NCBI GenBank assembly: GCA_013152795.1
Contig: JAADFS010000006.1
Span: 731-14,660, forward strand
Source: Deferribacteres bacterium
GTDB lineage: Bacteria; Nitrospirota; Thermodesulfovibrionia; UBA6902
Direction: 5' to 3'
Length of the DNA: 13,930 nucleotides
Within the stretch, counting starts at the first letter, position 1; every line of letters begins with the position of its first letter. Below the pieces are notes generated by a model. The model was not told the origin of the DNA. It searched no databases and worked only from the letters and a program-made list of their open reading frames with translations. This document shows, piece by piece, positions 6,865 through 13,930 of the stretch. The position numbers and the translations under genes are program-made.

Positions 6865-8109
6865 CTATAAAAATGTATGGAAATTCCTTGCAGACCCCGG
6901 CGTCGGACATCCTGAAACGGGGTCACCTGCTTTTTTATCCCTTATGGTGTCTGCCGGGGAACCGCTCTTTGCATAATCCGGCAATTCGGCCCTCGGGAAG
7001 TCCCGGCCGCGCTTGCCGGGCCTTCTGACACATTCTCCATAATTGCTTATCGGTGATATTTCAAACCCCTGCTCTGCAAATATCGCCTCCACAAATCTCA
7101 ATGCCTTCCTGTTGGTATTCATGAAATCATACTGCTGCAATATCGTGTTTTCCACCGCCCCCAGCGCGGTTGCCTCGCTGAAGCACCCGTAGAGCCTGTG
7201 CGGGGATAATCTCAGTTTCTTCAGCACGAACAGCGCGCCGGGCAGAAAGACATACTTCAGGCGCCTGTTGAAAACAACGCCGGCATCCTGCCTTCCGACC
7301 CTCTCCCTGTCACACCTTACAAACTCCCTGTAGTGGAAGTTCACCGGCCTGCACACATCCACCACATATATTCCCCTGGGATGGGATATGTTACGCAGTA
7401 TATCCGCGGTCAACCTCAGGTTGCTGTGATGGCTGCATGCTGCAACAAGTTCGACATCCCTGATACCGTCAAACAGGTTTGTCCTGTTGCTCCTGGAGCT
7501 GACAAGTACGAGATTATTGAAACCGGAATTTTTCAGCACGGTTACGAGCGCACTGCCCAGAAAGCCGTTCGGCCCGAGAATCATTATCCTGGATGAGTGG
7601 TTGAGATTGTTATATTCTATAGCCCTGAAGACATCCACAAGAAGCGCCCATGCGGTGCCATTGTCACCGATGGTAAAGGTGACGCCGCTGTAGGCCGCCC
7701 TTAGTTCCTTCAATTCATCCTCCCTGAACAGTCGCTTGATGTAAGCGGCAAAGAGGATCACCCTCGCTCCTTTACGGACGGCATCCGCAATGGCTGCCCT
7801 GACCTGCTCCTTTCCCCTTTCCTTGCCTGCGCGTTTTGTCAGATTCCGGAACGTGCTGTTAATCATTATATATCTTACAAGTGTATCGCCGAGGCTGAAT
7901 CTCAATCCATAGACCCATTTCTTTTTCATCCCGAACAGACCCATGAAATACCTTTGCACCTCGTTCTCAAAATTCGTTATGCAGGCCACATCAAACCTCG
8001 GCCTGCCCCTTAATGCCCTTAAGTGGCTGCGCCAGTCAAGTACCGCGGCCATAAAGCGGTAAAAATCTGAAAATACCATGAAGACCACTTTTATCAGCAG
8101 TACCTTCAC
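6865..8109 (-). CDS. Long-chain acyl-ACP reductase-like NAD(P)-binding protein
   Basis: Best resemblance, recalled from the family and not searched, is the cyanobacterial acyl-ACP reductase (AAR), which reduces acyl thioesters to fatty aldehydes with NADPH. Supporting features, numbered from GTG 8109 (414 aa): a GDNGTAWAL segment near 148-156 matching the AAR GNTHTAY region; a Rossmann glycine motif GPNGFLG (179-185); and LYGCFSEATALGAVE around C309, matching the AAR FACFAEAMLLEFE segment that carries the catalytic acyl-binding cysteine. A final helix FVEAIFAEQGFEISP resembles the AAR end. The last 40 residues are a polar, basic, low-complexity tail beyond the family. The frame extends to TTG 8160 inside plsC, but GTG 8107-8109 directly after the plsC stop, with AGGAGG at 8121-8126, is the better start. 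Alternative: another NAD(P)-dependent dehydrogenase with a shikimate-dehydrogenase-like fold. It overlaps the PlsC region in layout, hinting at shared acyl substrates. Confidence 0.72.
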   Translation of the reverse strand: MKVLLIKVVFMVFSDFYRFMAAVLDWRSHLRALRGRPRFDVACITNFENEVQRYFMGLFGMKKKWVYGLRFSLGDTLVRYIMINSTFRNLTKRAGKERGKEQVRAAIADAVRKGARVILFAAYIKRLFREDELKELRAAYSGVTFTIGDNGTAWALLVDVFRAIEYNNLNHSSRIMILGPNGFLGSALVTVLKNSGFNNLVLVSSRSNRTNLFDGIRDVELVAACSHHSNLRLTADILRNISHPRGIYVVDVCRPVNFHYREFVRCDRERVGRQDAGVVFNRRLKYVFLPGALFVLKKLRLSPHRLYGCFSEATALGAVENTILQQYDFMNTNRKALRFVEAIFAEQGFEISPISNYGECVRRPGKRGRDFPRAELPDYAKSGSPADTIRDKKAGDPVSGCPTPGSARNFHTFL

Positions 8110-8110
8110 C

Positions 8111-8797
8111 TTAAGCGGCCCCTCCTGAAGCCGATTTTTCGCTGTCAAGCAGCCCTGCAATTGCAGTCATTACTTTATTGACACCCGCCTCAAGGGTGCA
8201 CCTGCCGGGATTGTCAAGAGAGAAAAGCGGCCTGCCGATTTTGACGACCACTTTCTTTTTTCTCAGGAGCGTACCAAACGACAGTATCCCGAAATTTCCG
8301 TTTATCCCGACCGGTACAACAGGCGCCTTTGTCTCCCTGTGCAGATAGGCCACCCCGCGTTTGCCCTGCTTCAGCCTGCCGTCGGTGGTCAGCCCTCCCT
8401 CGGGATATATCCAGATTTTCTCGCCCCTTCTCAACGCCTCAATCGCCTCGGACAGGGATTTTCTGAGGTTTCCCCCGCTCCTGAATACCCGGATCGAGCC
8501 GTTCACACGGACATACAGCGCCACAATCAGGTACCGCCACCGGAAATACCTGTCCATGACAAGAAACCTGACCGGGAAGAACTTCTTCGGATAAAACTCG
8601 CCCTTGCCACGCGGCATTGATACGGCCGAGATCGGCCCGTCAATATAGGAGGCATGATTGGAGGCAAAGATGATCCCCCTGTCTTCAAGTCCCTGGAGGT
8701 TTTCCTGTCCCCTGACCTCGAGGTGAACGAAAAACCTCAGCATGAGATATACAAACCAGTAACTAAGGGGCTGAACTATTTTTGCAATTTTATACAT
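8111..8797 (-). CDS. PlsC-type 1-acyl-glycerol-3-phosphate acyltransferase family protein
   Basis: Membrane-associated acyltransferase of 228 aa from ATG 8797. TTG at 8803 with GAGG eight bases upstream is an equally serious start. Motif I NHASYID places the catalytic H48 and D53 in the usual HX4D spacing. Motif III is YPEGG (131-135), where EGTR is more common, and motif IV is APVVPVGI (about 158-165). An N-terminal hydrophobic stretch (SYWFVYLMLRFF) suits membrane attachment. Family members transfer acyl chains from acyl-ACP or acyl-CoA to a lysolipid or other alcohol. Presence inside a signalling operon and immediate linkage to an acyl-ACP reductase-like gene suggest a specialised lipid rather than housekeeping phosphatidate synthesis; that is inference. 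It begins 11 bp after the kinase stop. Confidence 0.88.
   Translation of the reverse strand: MYKIAKIVQPLSYWFVYLMLRFFVHLEVRGQENLQGLEDRGIIFASNHASYIDGPISAVSMPRGKGEFYPKKFFPVRFLVMDRYFRWRYLIVALYVRVNGSIRVFRSGGNLRKSLSEAIEALRRGEKIWIYPEGGLTTDGRLKQGKRGVAYLHRETKAPVVPVGINGNFGILSFGTLLRKKKVVVKIGRPLFSLDNPGRCTLEAGVNKVMTAIAGLLDSEKSASGGAA
8121..8126 (-). promoter_or_regulatory. Ribosome binding site deciding the reductase-like start
   Basis: A perfect AGGAGG on the minus strand lies inside the last codons of the acyltransferase gene, 11 bases before GTG 8107-8109. It supports initiation right after the plsC TAA (8111-8113) instead of the longer frame from TTG 8160, and implies translational coupling of the two genes. 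Confidence 0.6.
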
Positions 8798-8808
8798 TTC
8801 CAACTCTA

Positions 8809-10482
8809 TTACCTCACAAAGCTCCGCTTGTCTTTCATAAGCGACATTATGGCCTCGGTTTCCTCCACGAGTGGCAGGACAAAACTGAAGGTGCTGCCCT
8901 TTCCGGTCTCGCTCTCAACCCATATGATCCCTTTATGCAGCTCCACGAGCTTTTTGGACAGGGAAAGCCCCAGTCCCGTACCCTTGTATTTCCTGGAAAT
9001 CGAGTCGTCTTCCTGCTGGAAGGGATCGAATATCTTCCTGAGTGATTCATGCTTTATTCCTATGCCGGTGTCCGTCACAGACACCTTAAGATATGAGGTA
9101 TGACTGTCTTCCATGATTTCAACCATTTCCTCCCTGAAAATCGGCGGTACATTTTCCCGCAGCCACTGGACGTCGACCACATCTGCGGTGATATGTATGC
9201 TCCCTCCGTCATCGGTGAACTTCACTGCATTGGATAGGAGGTTAAACACAATCTGCTTTATCTTTCTTTCATCGGCAATCATTGTCTCGGGGATATCCTT
9301 AACATCCACTTTCAAGCGGATTCCGTGTTTCATCGCGCTCTCTTTTATCATCGACAGGCTTCCCCTCAGAAGCTCCCCTATGTTTATCCTCGAAAGCTCC
9401 AGCTCCATCTTGCCTGTCTCCACCTTCGAGAGGTCGAGTATATCCTGCACAAGAGACAGGAGATGTTTTCCGCTTGAGAGGATGTCGTTCAGATATTCCT
9501 CCTGTTTTTCATTCAGTTCGCCGTAATGCTTATCGATCAGGACCTCGGAAAACCCGATGATGCCGTTCAGAGGTGTGCGGAGTTCATGGCTCATGTTTGC
9601 CAGGAATATACTCTTTGCAAGGTTGGCCTCTTCGGTCTGCTGCGCCATGATGTATGCCCTCTCGGTGGCCTGCTGGAGCTTGACGGTGCGGAGTTCCACC
9701 TGCTCCACGAGATTCCCCAGTTCTTCGTCCCGGATATGAATCTGCTTCAGCATCTCGTTGAAACCGTCGATCAGGATTCCTATCTCGTCGGAACGGTGTT
9801 TTTTCACCCTGACGGAATAGTTTTTTTCATGTGAAACCATCTTCATGGTGCGGGCCAGTTCCAGGATCGGATCAGAGATGACCCGTTGCAACTTCGATGA
9901 GAGGATGTAGGCGGCGACCAGTGATATAACGAGCACTACAAGCCCGATGGTGAAATACCGGTTTATATGCGCATCCAGTTCCTTCAGGTCGTACTGGATA
10001 TAAATTGAGCCTACTATCTCACCGTCAAGCACGATATTCTGGAAAAGGTCCAGGTGGTCCTTCCAGAATGTATAGCCCTCGGTTATGCTCTCAGGTAGTT
10101 TTTTGTGATCGTCCCAGTAGCTGTGTTCGTGATCAAGGGGCCGTCCGGAGGGGTTGACCCATTTTATTTTCTCATTCATGTACCCTGCAAACAGGCTCCC
10201 GTCTTTTTTGTAAATATACGCAGAGATGATGTAAGGGTCTGCATTGAAGGCCCTGAGTATCTCGGCCGCGGTTTTCTCATCATTGAAGGTCAGCGCTGCG
10301 GTGCTGTTTTCAGCTATAACCCTTGTCATGGTTGATATCTTCTTTACCATGGTCTTGCGCCGCGTCAGTAAATCATTCGTTATGTAAAACGTGGAGGCCA
10401 TCAGCAACACAATGGTGCTTGTAAGCATAATGATTACAATAAGCTTGCGCTTTATCGATATGTCCCCGAAGCTCCACTTCAT
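8809..10482 (-). CDS. CHASE8-HAMP sensor histidine kinase
   Basis: Inner-membrane kinase, 557 aa. Transmembrane helix 1 (about 12-34) and helix 2 (about 174-194) enclose a periplasmic region that looks like a CHASE8 sensor (AENSTAALTFNDEKTAAEIL, then YIISAYIYKKDGSLFA). HAMP covers about 194-248, followed by a coiled coil (250-290). The HisKA phospho-acceptor is H299 in MSHELRTPLNG. The HATPase domain is complete: N-box NLLSNAVKFT, DTGIGI, FDPFQQ and the GTGLGLSLSKK box. There is no attached receiver, so it should phosphorylate separate REC proteins; the REC-HD-GYP product downstream and the REC-GGDEF product upstream are the nearest candidates. CHASE8 proteins are often controlled by YfiR-type periplasmic partners, and the start ATG overlaps the YfiR-like stop codon (ATGA), a sign of tight coupling. 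Confidence 0.94.
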   Translation of the reverse strand: MKWSFGDISIKRKLIVIIMLTSTIVLLMASTFYITNDLLTRRKTMVKKISTMTRVIAENSTAALTFNDEKTAAEILRAFNADPYIISAYIYKKDGSLFAGYMNEKIKWVNPSGRPLDHEHSYWDDHKKLPESITEGYTFWKDHLDLFQNIVLDGEIVGSIYIQYDLKELDAHINRYFTIGLVVLVISLVAAYILSSKLQRVISDPILELARTMKMVSHEKNYSVRVKKHRSDEIGILIDGFNEMLKQIHIRDEELGNLVEQVELRTVKLQQATERAYIMAQQTEEANLAKSIFLANMSHELRTPLNGIIGFSEVLIDKHYGELNEKQEEYLNDILSSGKHLLSLVQDILDLSKVETGKMELELSRINIGELLRGSLSMIKESAMKHGIRLKVDVKDIPETMIADERKIKQIVFNLLSNAVKFTDDGGSIHITADVVDVQWLRENVPPIFREEMVEIMEDSHTSYLKVSVTDTGIGIKHESLRKIFDPFQQEDDSISRKYKGTGLGLSLSKKLVELHKGIIWVESETGKGSTFSFVLPLVEETEAIMSLMKDKRSFVR

Positions 10483-11048
10483 TGCTGACCGGCCCCCCTG
10501 CCTTCCCTTATGATCGTCGCGAGGTTAAGGAGTTTCGAGCTTATCTTCAGTCCTGCGCGGCGCGCGGCATCGACATTAATCTCAAAACGTATCCTGTCTT
10601 TCACCTTTATGAGATTTATAATCCCGCCCCGGCGGGCGAATCCCTCCATATCCGCAACGGATAAAATCTGCTTGCCTTTCATCCTGGCCAAGATCGCCGG
10701 CAGACGCTTTTTCTCCGAGGAGCTGATAAACAGGATGTGGCAGTTGTCTATCTCCCGGAGTCTTGAGAAGCGCCTGACGACCAGTTTCCTGCCCATGAAG
10801 GTCTCGCCTTCTACCGACCTGAGCGCAGGGCCGAAGGGGTCCCTGCCCAGGATGCAGAGATTAAGAGGAATGGATTTGTCCGCAAACGCATCATCGGGCC
10901 ATTCGACGAATTTGGCGAAATTGTAGAGAAAACCCGCCTTGATGAGATACTCGCGGGGAGTGGTTGACTCAGCATAAGGGCTCTGCACCCAGCTCAGTAT
11001 AAAACAGAATATTATCAGGACAATATATCTGTAAATCTTGTTACGCAT
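10479..11048 (-). CDS. YfiR-family (DUF4154) periplasmic protein
   Basis: Secreted protein of 189 aa with a clear signal peptide (hydrophobic core 8-20, probable cleavage after SPYA, residue 26). The mature part has the YfiR/DUF4154 pattern: KAGFLYNFAKFVEWP near the N-terminus, LCILGRDPFG, GRKLVVRRFS, CHILFIS, and a final helix-strand region (RIRFEINVDAARRAGLKIS, then KLLNLA). Two mature cysteines, C65 and C103, could form a disulfide; that is inference. In Pseudomonas YfiR represses the CHASE8-containing cyclase YfiN (TpbB). Here the adjacent partner is a CHASE8 histidine kinase instead. The gene follows the TonB receptor after 80 bp and overlaps the kinase gene by four bases. A weak GGGA precedes the ATG. 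Confidence 0.92.
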   Translation of the reverse strand: MRNKIYRYIVLIIFCFILSWVQSPYAESTTPREYLIKAGFLYNFAKFVEWPDDAFADKSIPLNLCILGRDPFGPALRSVEGETFMGRKLVVRRFSRLREIDNCHILFISSSEKKRLPAILARMKGKQILSVADMEGFARRGGIINLIKVKDRIRFEINVDAARRAGLKISSKLLNLATIIREGRGAGQQ

Positions 11049-11128
11049 GCAGTTTCCCGTTCTGTCTCAAGAATAAACGCAATGCCGCCAGAGGGCTCTG
11101 ACATTCTCAAGCGCCCCTTCAAAACAAG

Positions 11129-13186
11129 TCAGAAGCTCCATTCTATCTTTCCGTATAAGCTTCGCTCGACCTCAGTAGGAAGAGTATCTACAAACAGCGG
11201 GGTGCCGAACTCGGGATGCTGATTGTCGAGCAGGTTCCGGCCGACAATGGAAAGCACAAGATTTTTACGCAGGTTCCAGGCCAGCCGCGTATCAAGGCTG
11301 ACATAACTGTCGACATTCAGGCTCGGCAGATCATCAACATAGCGAAGCCATAAGTCAAACTCCACATCCCTGTACAGGTCCATCGATGATCTCAGGGAAA
11401 ACTGGTTGCGGGGACTCTCCTCTTCCGCGCTCTCCGATATCGTATCAGTGCTGCCGTCCTCCAGATGCAGCAGTATCCTCAGATATGAATAAGTAGCCTG
11501 GAGTCGCCAGCCGTCCATCGGCCGCCAGTCGGCCGCCAGTTCAGCGCCGTAGGTCTCGCCGTTCATTTTATTGCCTATAGTGGAAGGGAGCACAAGGTGC
11601 AGTGGAGCCGGTGAAGACTCAAGGGAAGTCGTGCCGGTTTCAAGTGTACGGAGGTTGTCATAGACATTGTAGAACGTTGCAATATCAAGAAACAGGTTGT
11701 CTGTCGCCAGTACGCGGTAACCCACTTCATACGCGGTAAGCTCCTCGGATTTAAAGTCGTCGTCTCCCTGGGCGGTCAGCAGGACAGGCAACGCTGAAGG
11801 GTTCTTTGCAGTACCCGGGGGAATCACCCCGGTGTTGATGCGTGAATCATGTTCAACCTGTGAAGGTGTCCTGACGGCCCGCGATACAGCGGCCCATATG
11901 GTATGATGCGGGTCGGGTGTTATGAGCATCCTCGCATTCGGCTGGTATTCGAAGCCTGTATAATTATTGTGCTCGAATTTTGATCCCAGCGTCAGGCGCA
12001 GTTTGTCCTCGACCAATGTAATGTCATCCTGCACGAATGCGCTGTAAAGATGATCATTGCGGCTGTCAGGCTCCAGTGCGACACTGAATCTGTTGCCTAT
12101 GTCGCCGCTTGTAAAACGGTACCCCATACCCCATAAAATCTCCTGTGATTCACCAATCGCAAAGCGATGCTGAAAGTCAATGTCAAAGGTGTCGCGGTCC
12201 TCCCGGAGTGTCGTGTCCTCATGTTCGGTCCGGTCGTAATACAGTTGCAGGGCCATATCGGAAGACTCTGAGAAGACATGCTTCCACCTGGTCAATATGT
12301 TACCGCCGCCTATTTTGTTGTTGTCCTGGAAAGTACGTGAATACGGGGCGTACAGGTAAGGCTCTGTAACCGTCTGGCTGTTGTTCCCGCTGAAGATGTC
12401 TCCCTGCAGTGTCCATGAATCATCATAGGGTGTCCCCCAGTCAAGACGAAACCCCGACCGGATAAGGTCCCAGTTGTCGTTTGCCTCATTGCCGGAGGCG
12501 AACACGGCATTATCACGCTCTGAATATTTGGCGTATACCCTTAAATATGCATCCTCACCCACCTTTGCACCGTAGCGTACACTGCCTGAGCCTCTGTCTT
12601 CAGTGCCTATACGGGTACTCACAAGCCCCCCCTGGGTTTCCGCTGCGTTTTTCGTTATTATGTTTATAACACCGTTGACTGCGTTTGCGCCCCAGAGCGT
12701 TGCGCCCGGCCCGCGTATCACCTCGATACGTTCCACATCCTCCAGCATTGTGTCCTTCATCTGCCAGAAGACCCCTGAGAAAAGGGGTGTATAAACACTG
12801 CGGCCGTCGATCAGTACGAGTAATTTGTTGGCAAAACGGCCGTTAAAGCCCCGTGATGTGATCGCCCATTTGTTGGCGTCGATGCGGGCAACCTCAAGCC
12901 CCGGCACAAGGCGCAGTGCCTCGGGAATGCTCGTGACGCCGGATCGCCGGATATCATCCTGTGTAATGACAAAAACCGCAGCCGCGGCGTCATACATCTT
13001 CTGGGGCTTCTTGGATACAGAGGTGATCTTCATGTCCATCAGTTCCTCAAGGCTTAATTCCGTTATGTCGATCTGGTTCAGATCCTCCAGGGCATGGACG
13101 GGGAAGGATAATACTAAAAAGCAGAGGCCGGCGAGAATCAGAATCTTTTTAACTCTGCCTCCTATATCTCTGATATAAAACTTCAT
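11129..13186 (-). CDS. TonB-dependent outer-membrane receptor
   Basis: Outer-membrane receptor of 685 aa. The start ATG 13184-13186 has a perfect AGGAGG (13195-13200) eight bases upstream. The signal peptide ends around VHA (residue 32). The N-terminal extension ELSLEELMDMKITSVSKKPQ (44-62) is the typical lead into the plug domain in this receptor class and covers the TonB-box region. The plug spans about 65-178 with VFVITQDDIRRSG, LLVLIDGRSVYTP and the conserved IEVIRGPGATLWGANAVNGVI. The remainder is a beta-barrel of alternating hydrophobic strands ending in Phe, as expected for BAM-inserted porins. The ligand cannot be told from sequence; resemblance is to vitamin B12/siderophore-type receptors in general. 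Grouping with YfiR-like and CHASE8 kinase genes is suggestive of an outer-membrane sensing or uptake front end rather than plain nutrient import. No TonB, ExbB or ExbD is encoded in the window. Confidence 0.95.
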   Translation of the reverse strand: MKFYIRDIGGRVKKILILAGLCFLVLSFPVHALEDLNQIDITELSLEELMDMKITSVSKKPQKMYDAAAAVFVITQDDIRRSGVTSIPEALRLVPGLEVARIDANKWAITSRGFNGRFANKLLVLIDGRSVYTPLFSGVFWQMKDTMLEDVERIEVIRGPGATLWGANAVNGVINIITKNAAETQGGLVSTRIGTEDRGSGSVRYGAKVGEDAYLRVYAKYSERDNAVFASGNEANDNWDLIRSGFRLDWGTPYDDSWTLQGDIFSGNNSQTVTEPYLYAPYSRTFQDNNKIGGGNILTRWKHVFSESSDMALQLYYDRTEHEDTTLREDRDTFDIDFQHRFAIGESQEILWGMGYRFTSGDIGNRFSVALEPDSRNDHLYSAFVQDDITLVEDKLRLTLGSKFEHNNYTGFEYQPNARMLITPDPHHTIWAAVSRAVRTPSQVEHDSRINTGVIPPGTAKNPSALPVLLTAQGDDDFKSEELTAYEVGYRVLATDNLFLDIATFYNVYDNLRTLETGTTSLESSPAPLHLVLPSTIGNKMNGETYGAELAADWRPMDGWRLQATYSYLRILLHLEDGSTDTISESAEEESPRNQFSLRSSMDLYRDVEFDLWLRYVDDLPSLNVDSYVSLDTRLAWNLRKNLVLSIVGRNLLDNQHPEFGTPLFVDTLPTEVERSLYGKIEWSF

Positions 13187-13207
13187 ATTATATTCCTCCT
13201 GTAGCTT

Positions 13208-13930
13208 TTATCTGTAAACACAAACCCGGTTTTTTTTCTCCTTTCTCGCCAGGTAAAGCATATTGCCGGCATTCAGGATCAGTTCTTCCGCGGTGGACGC
13301 GTCGGTCATGCAGAAGGCGATCCCCATGCATAGATTTATATCGGCCGGCTTGACAGGTACATTATCCTGGAAAGAATGTGAAGCGAATGCCCTCCGTATT
13401 CTTTCGACGACGATCAGGGCATTGTCCTTATTGTAGTAAGGCAATATGACGGCGATTTCATCATCGCTGTACCGGGCGGCCAGGTCGATTTCACGGATGT
13501 TGCCTTTTATCACCCGGGCCAGTTCTCTTAATATCATGTCCCCTGTAGAACGGCCGTAGGAGTCATTATAACGATCAAGCTCATCGACCCCGATCATGAC
13601 AAGACCTACGGGATAGCCGTGACGCAGCGACCTTTTCACCTCAAGCTCCAGAAAGCGTTTAAAATAAGGATGATTGTAAAGCCCGGTGAGGGGATCGATT
13701 ATTGAAGGATTCAGGGCCCCCTCGTAATTGGAATAGAAAGTATCCATATACAATTTCTTCTTAAGTAATATATTGATACGTGCGCGCAGTTCCCGGAAAT
13801 TGATCGGTTTTATAAGATAGTCATCAACACCGGGTTCTATGCACATATCCATGTTTTCCATATCCTGCAGGCGGGTGATCATTATAATGGGTATGTTCCT
13901 GCTCTGATACATTCCCTTCAGGCGGCGGCA
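13208..13930 (-). CDS. Response regulator with REC and altered GGDEF (SDDEI) domain, 5' end outside window
   Basis: PleD-like architecture. The visible fragment has 240 residues; the frame remains open at the right edge, where it reads CRRLKGMYQ, typical of the middle of a receiver. The receiver remnant includes the conserved Thr region (IIMITRLQD) and Lys (YLIKPIN); the phospho-acceptor Asp would lie outside. A linker leads to a GGDEF domain with DPLTGLYNHPYF and a following DELDRYNDSYG metal/substrate segment. The active-site signature is SDDEI (13454-13468) instead of GGDEF, with the inhibitory RxxD (REID) retained five residues before. Cyclase activity is doubtful because the second Gly is replaced by Asp; it may instead be a c-di-GMP receptor. 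It ends 21 bp before the TonB receptor start and seems to be the upstream member of the same operon. Confidence 0.93.
   Translation of the reverse strand, partial: CRRLKGMYQSRNIPIIMITRLQDMENMDMCIEPGVDDYLIKPINFRELRARINILLKKKLYMDTFYSNYEGALNPSIIDPLTGLYNHPYFKRFLELEVKRSLRHGYPVGLVMIGVDELDRYNDSYGRSTGDMILRELARVIKGNIREIDLAARYSDDEIAVILPYYNKDNALIVVERIRRAFASHSFQDNVPVKPADINLCMGIAFCMTDASTAEELILNAGNMLYLARKEKKNRVCVYR

Noticed and set aside
8110..8160. Longer N-terminus of the reductase-like protein from TTG 8160
   Set aside because: It would overlap plsC by 50 bp from a TTG without a ribosome site, while GTG 8107-8109 has AGGAGG and follows the plsC stop.

Overview
The window reads as ordinary chromosomal DNA from a Gram-negative bacterium. 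An outer-membrane TonB-dependent receptor, a YfiR-like periplasmic protein and a sigma-54-type promoter all point that way. Moderate GC content and the density of multidomain c-di-GMP and two-component proteins resemble Nitrospirota or Desulfobacterota-type environmental bacteria, but that placement is an impression and not a proof. Every convincing gene is on the minus strand, so transcription runs from high to low coordinates. No rRNA, tRNA, CRISPR array, insertion sequence or phage gene was seen.

Right block (13930 down to 5350), probably one operon with gaps of at most about 80 bp and several overlaps or near-contacts. In transcription order it encodes: a REC-GGDEF protein cut by the right window edge (signature changed to SDDEI); a TonB-dependent outer-membrane receptor; a secreted YfiR-family (DUF4154) protein; a CHASE8-HAMP-HisKA-HATPase sensor kinase; a PlsC-type acyltransferase; a protein resembling long-chain acyl-ACP reductase; and an unusual GGDEF(degenerate)-REC-HD-GYP protein. 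Receptor, YfiR-like protein and CHASE8 kinase form a plausible envelope-to-cytoplasm sensing chain. The flanking REC proteins are its natural phosphotransfer partners. The acyltransferase/reductase pair in the middle is the unexpected cargo.

Gap (5349 to 4820): about 530 bp, AT-richer than the genes, with no convincing gene. It holds a very good sigma-54 (-24/-12) promoter at 4892-4908 facing the next operon and an 18-bp near-palindrome at 4938-4955 just upstream of it.

Left block (4819 down to 1), probably a second operon driven by that promoter. It encodes a PocR-GAF protein whose reading frame breaks right where a GAF-GGDEF frame begins (a one-base shift would join them into a 686-aa PocR-GAF-GAF-GGDEF diguanylate cyclase), an AAA/STAND-type ATPase with a degenerate RsbW-like C-terminal domain, and a tandem receiver protein cut by the left edge whose first receiver has lost its phospho-acceptor. 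Both diguanylate-cyclase-like domains in the right operon have altered signatures, while the one in the left operon is canonical. The two operons may therefore be opposing arms of one c-di-GMP circuit: a phosphodiesterase-biased arm coupled to an envelope sensor, and a synthesis arm gated by sigma-54.
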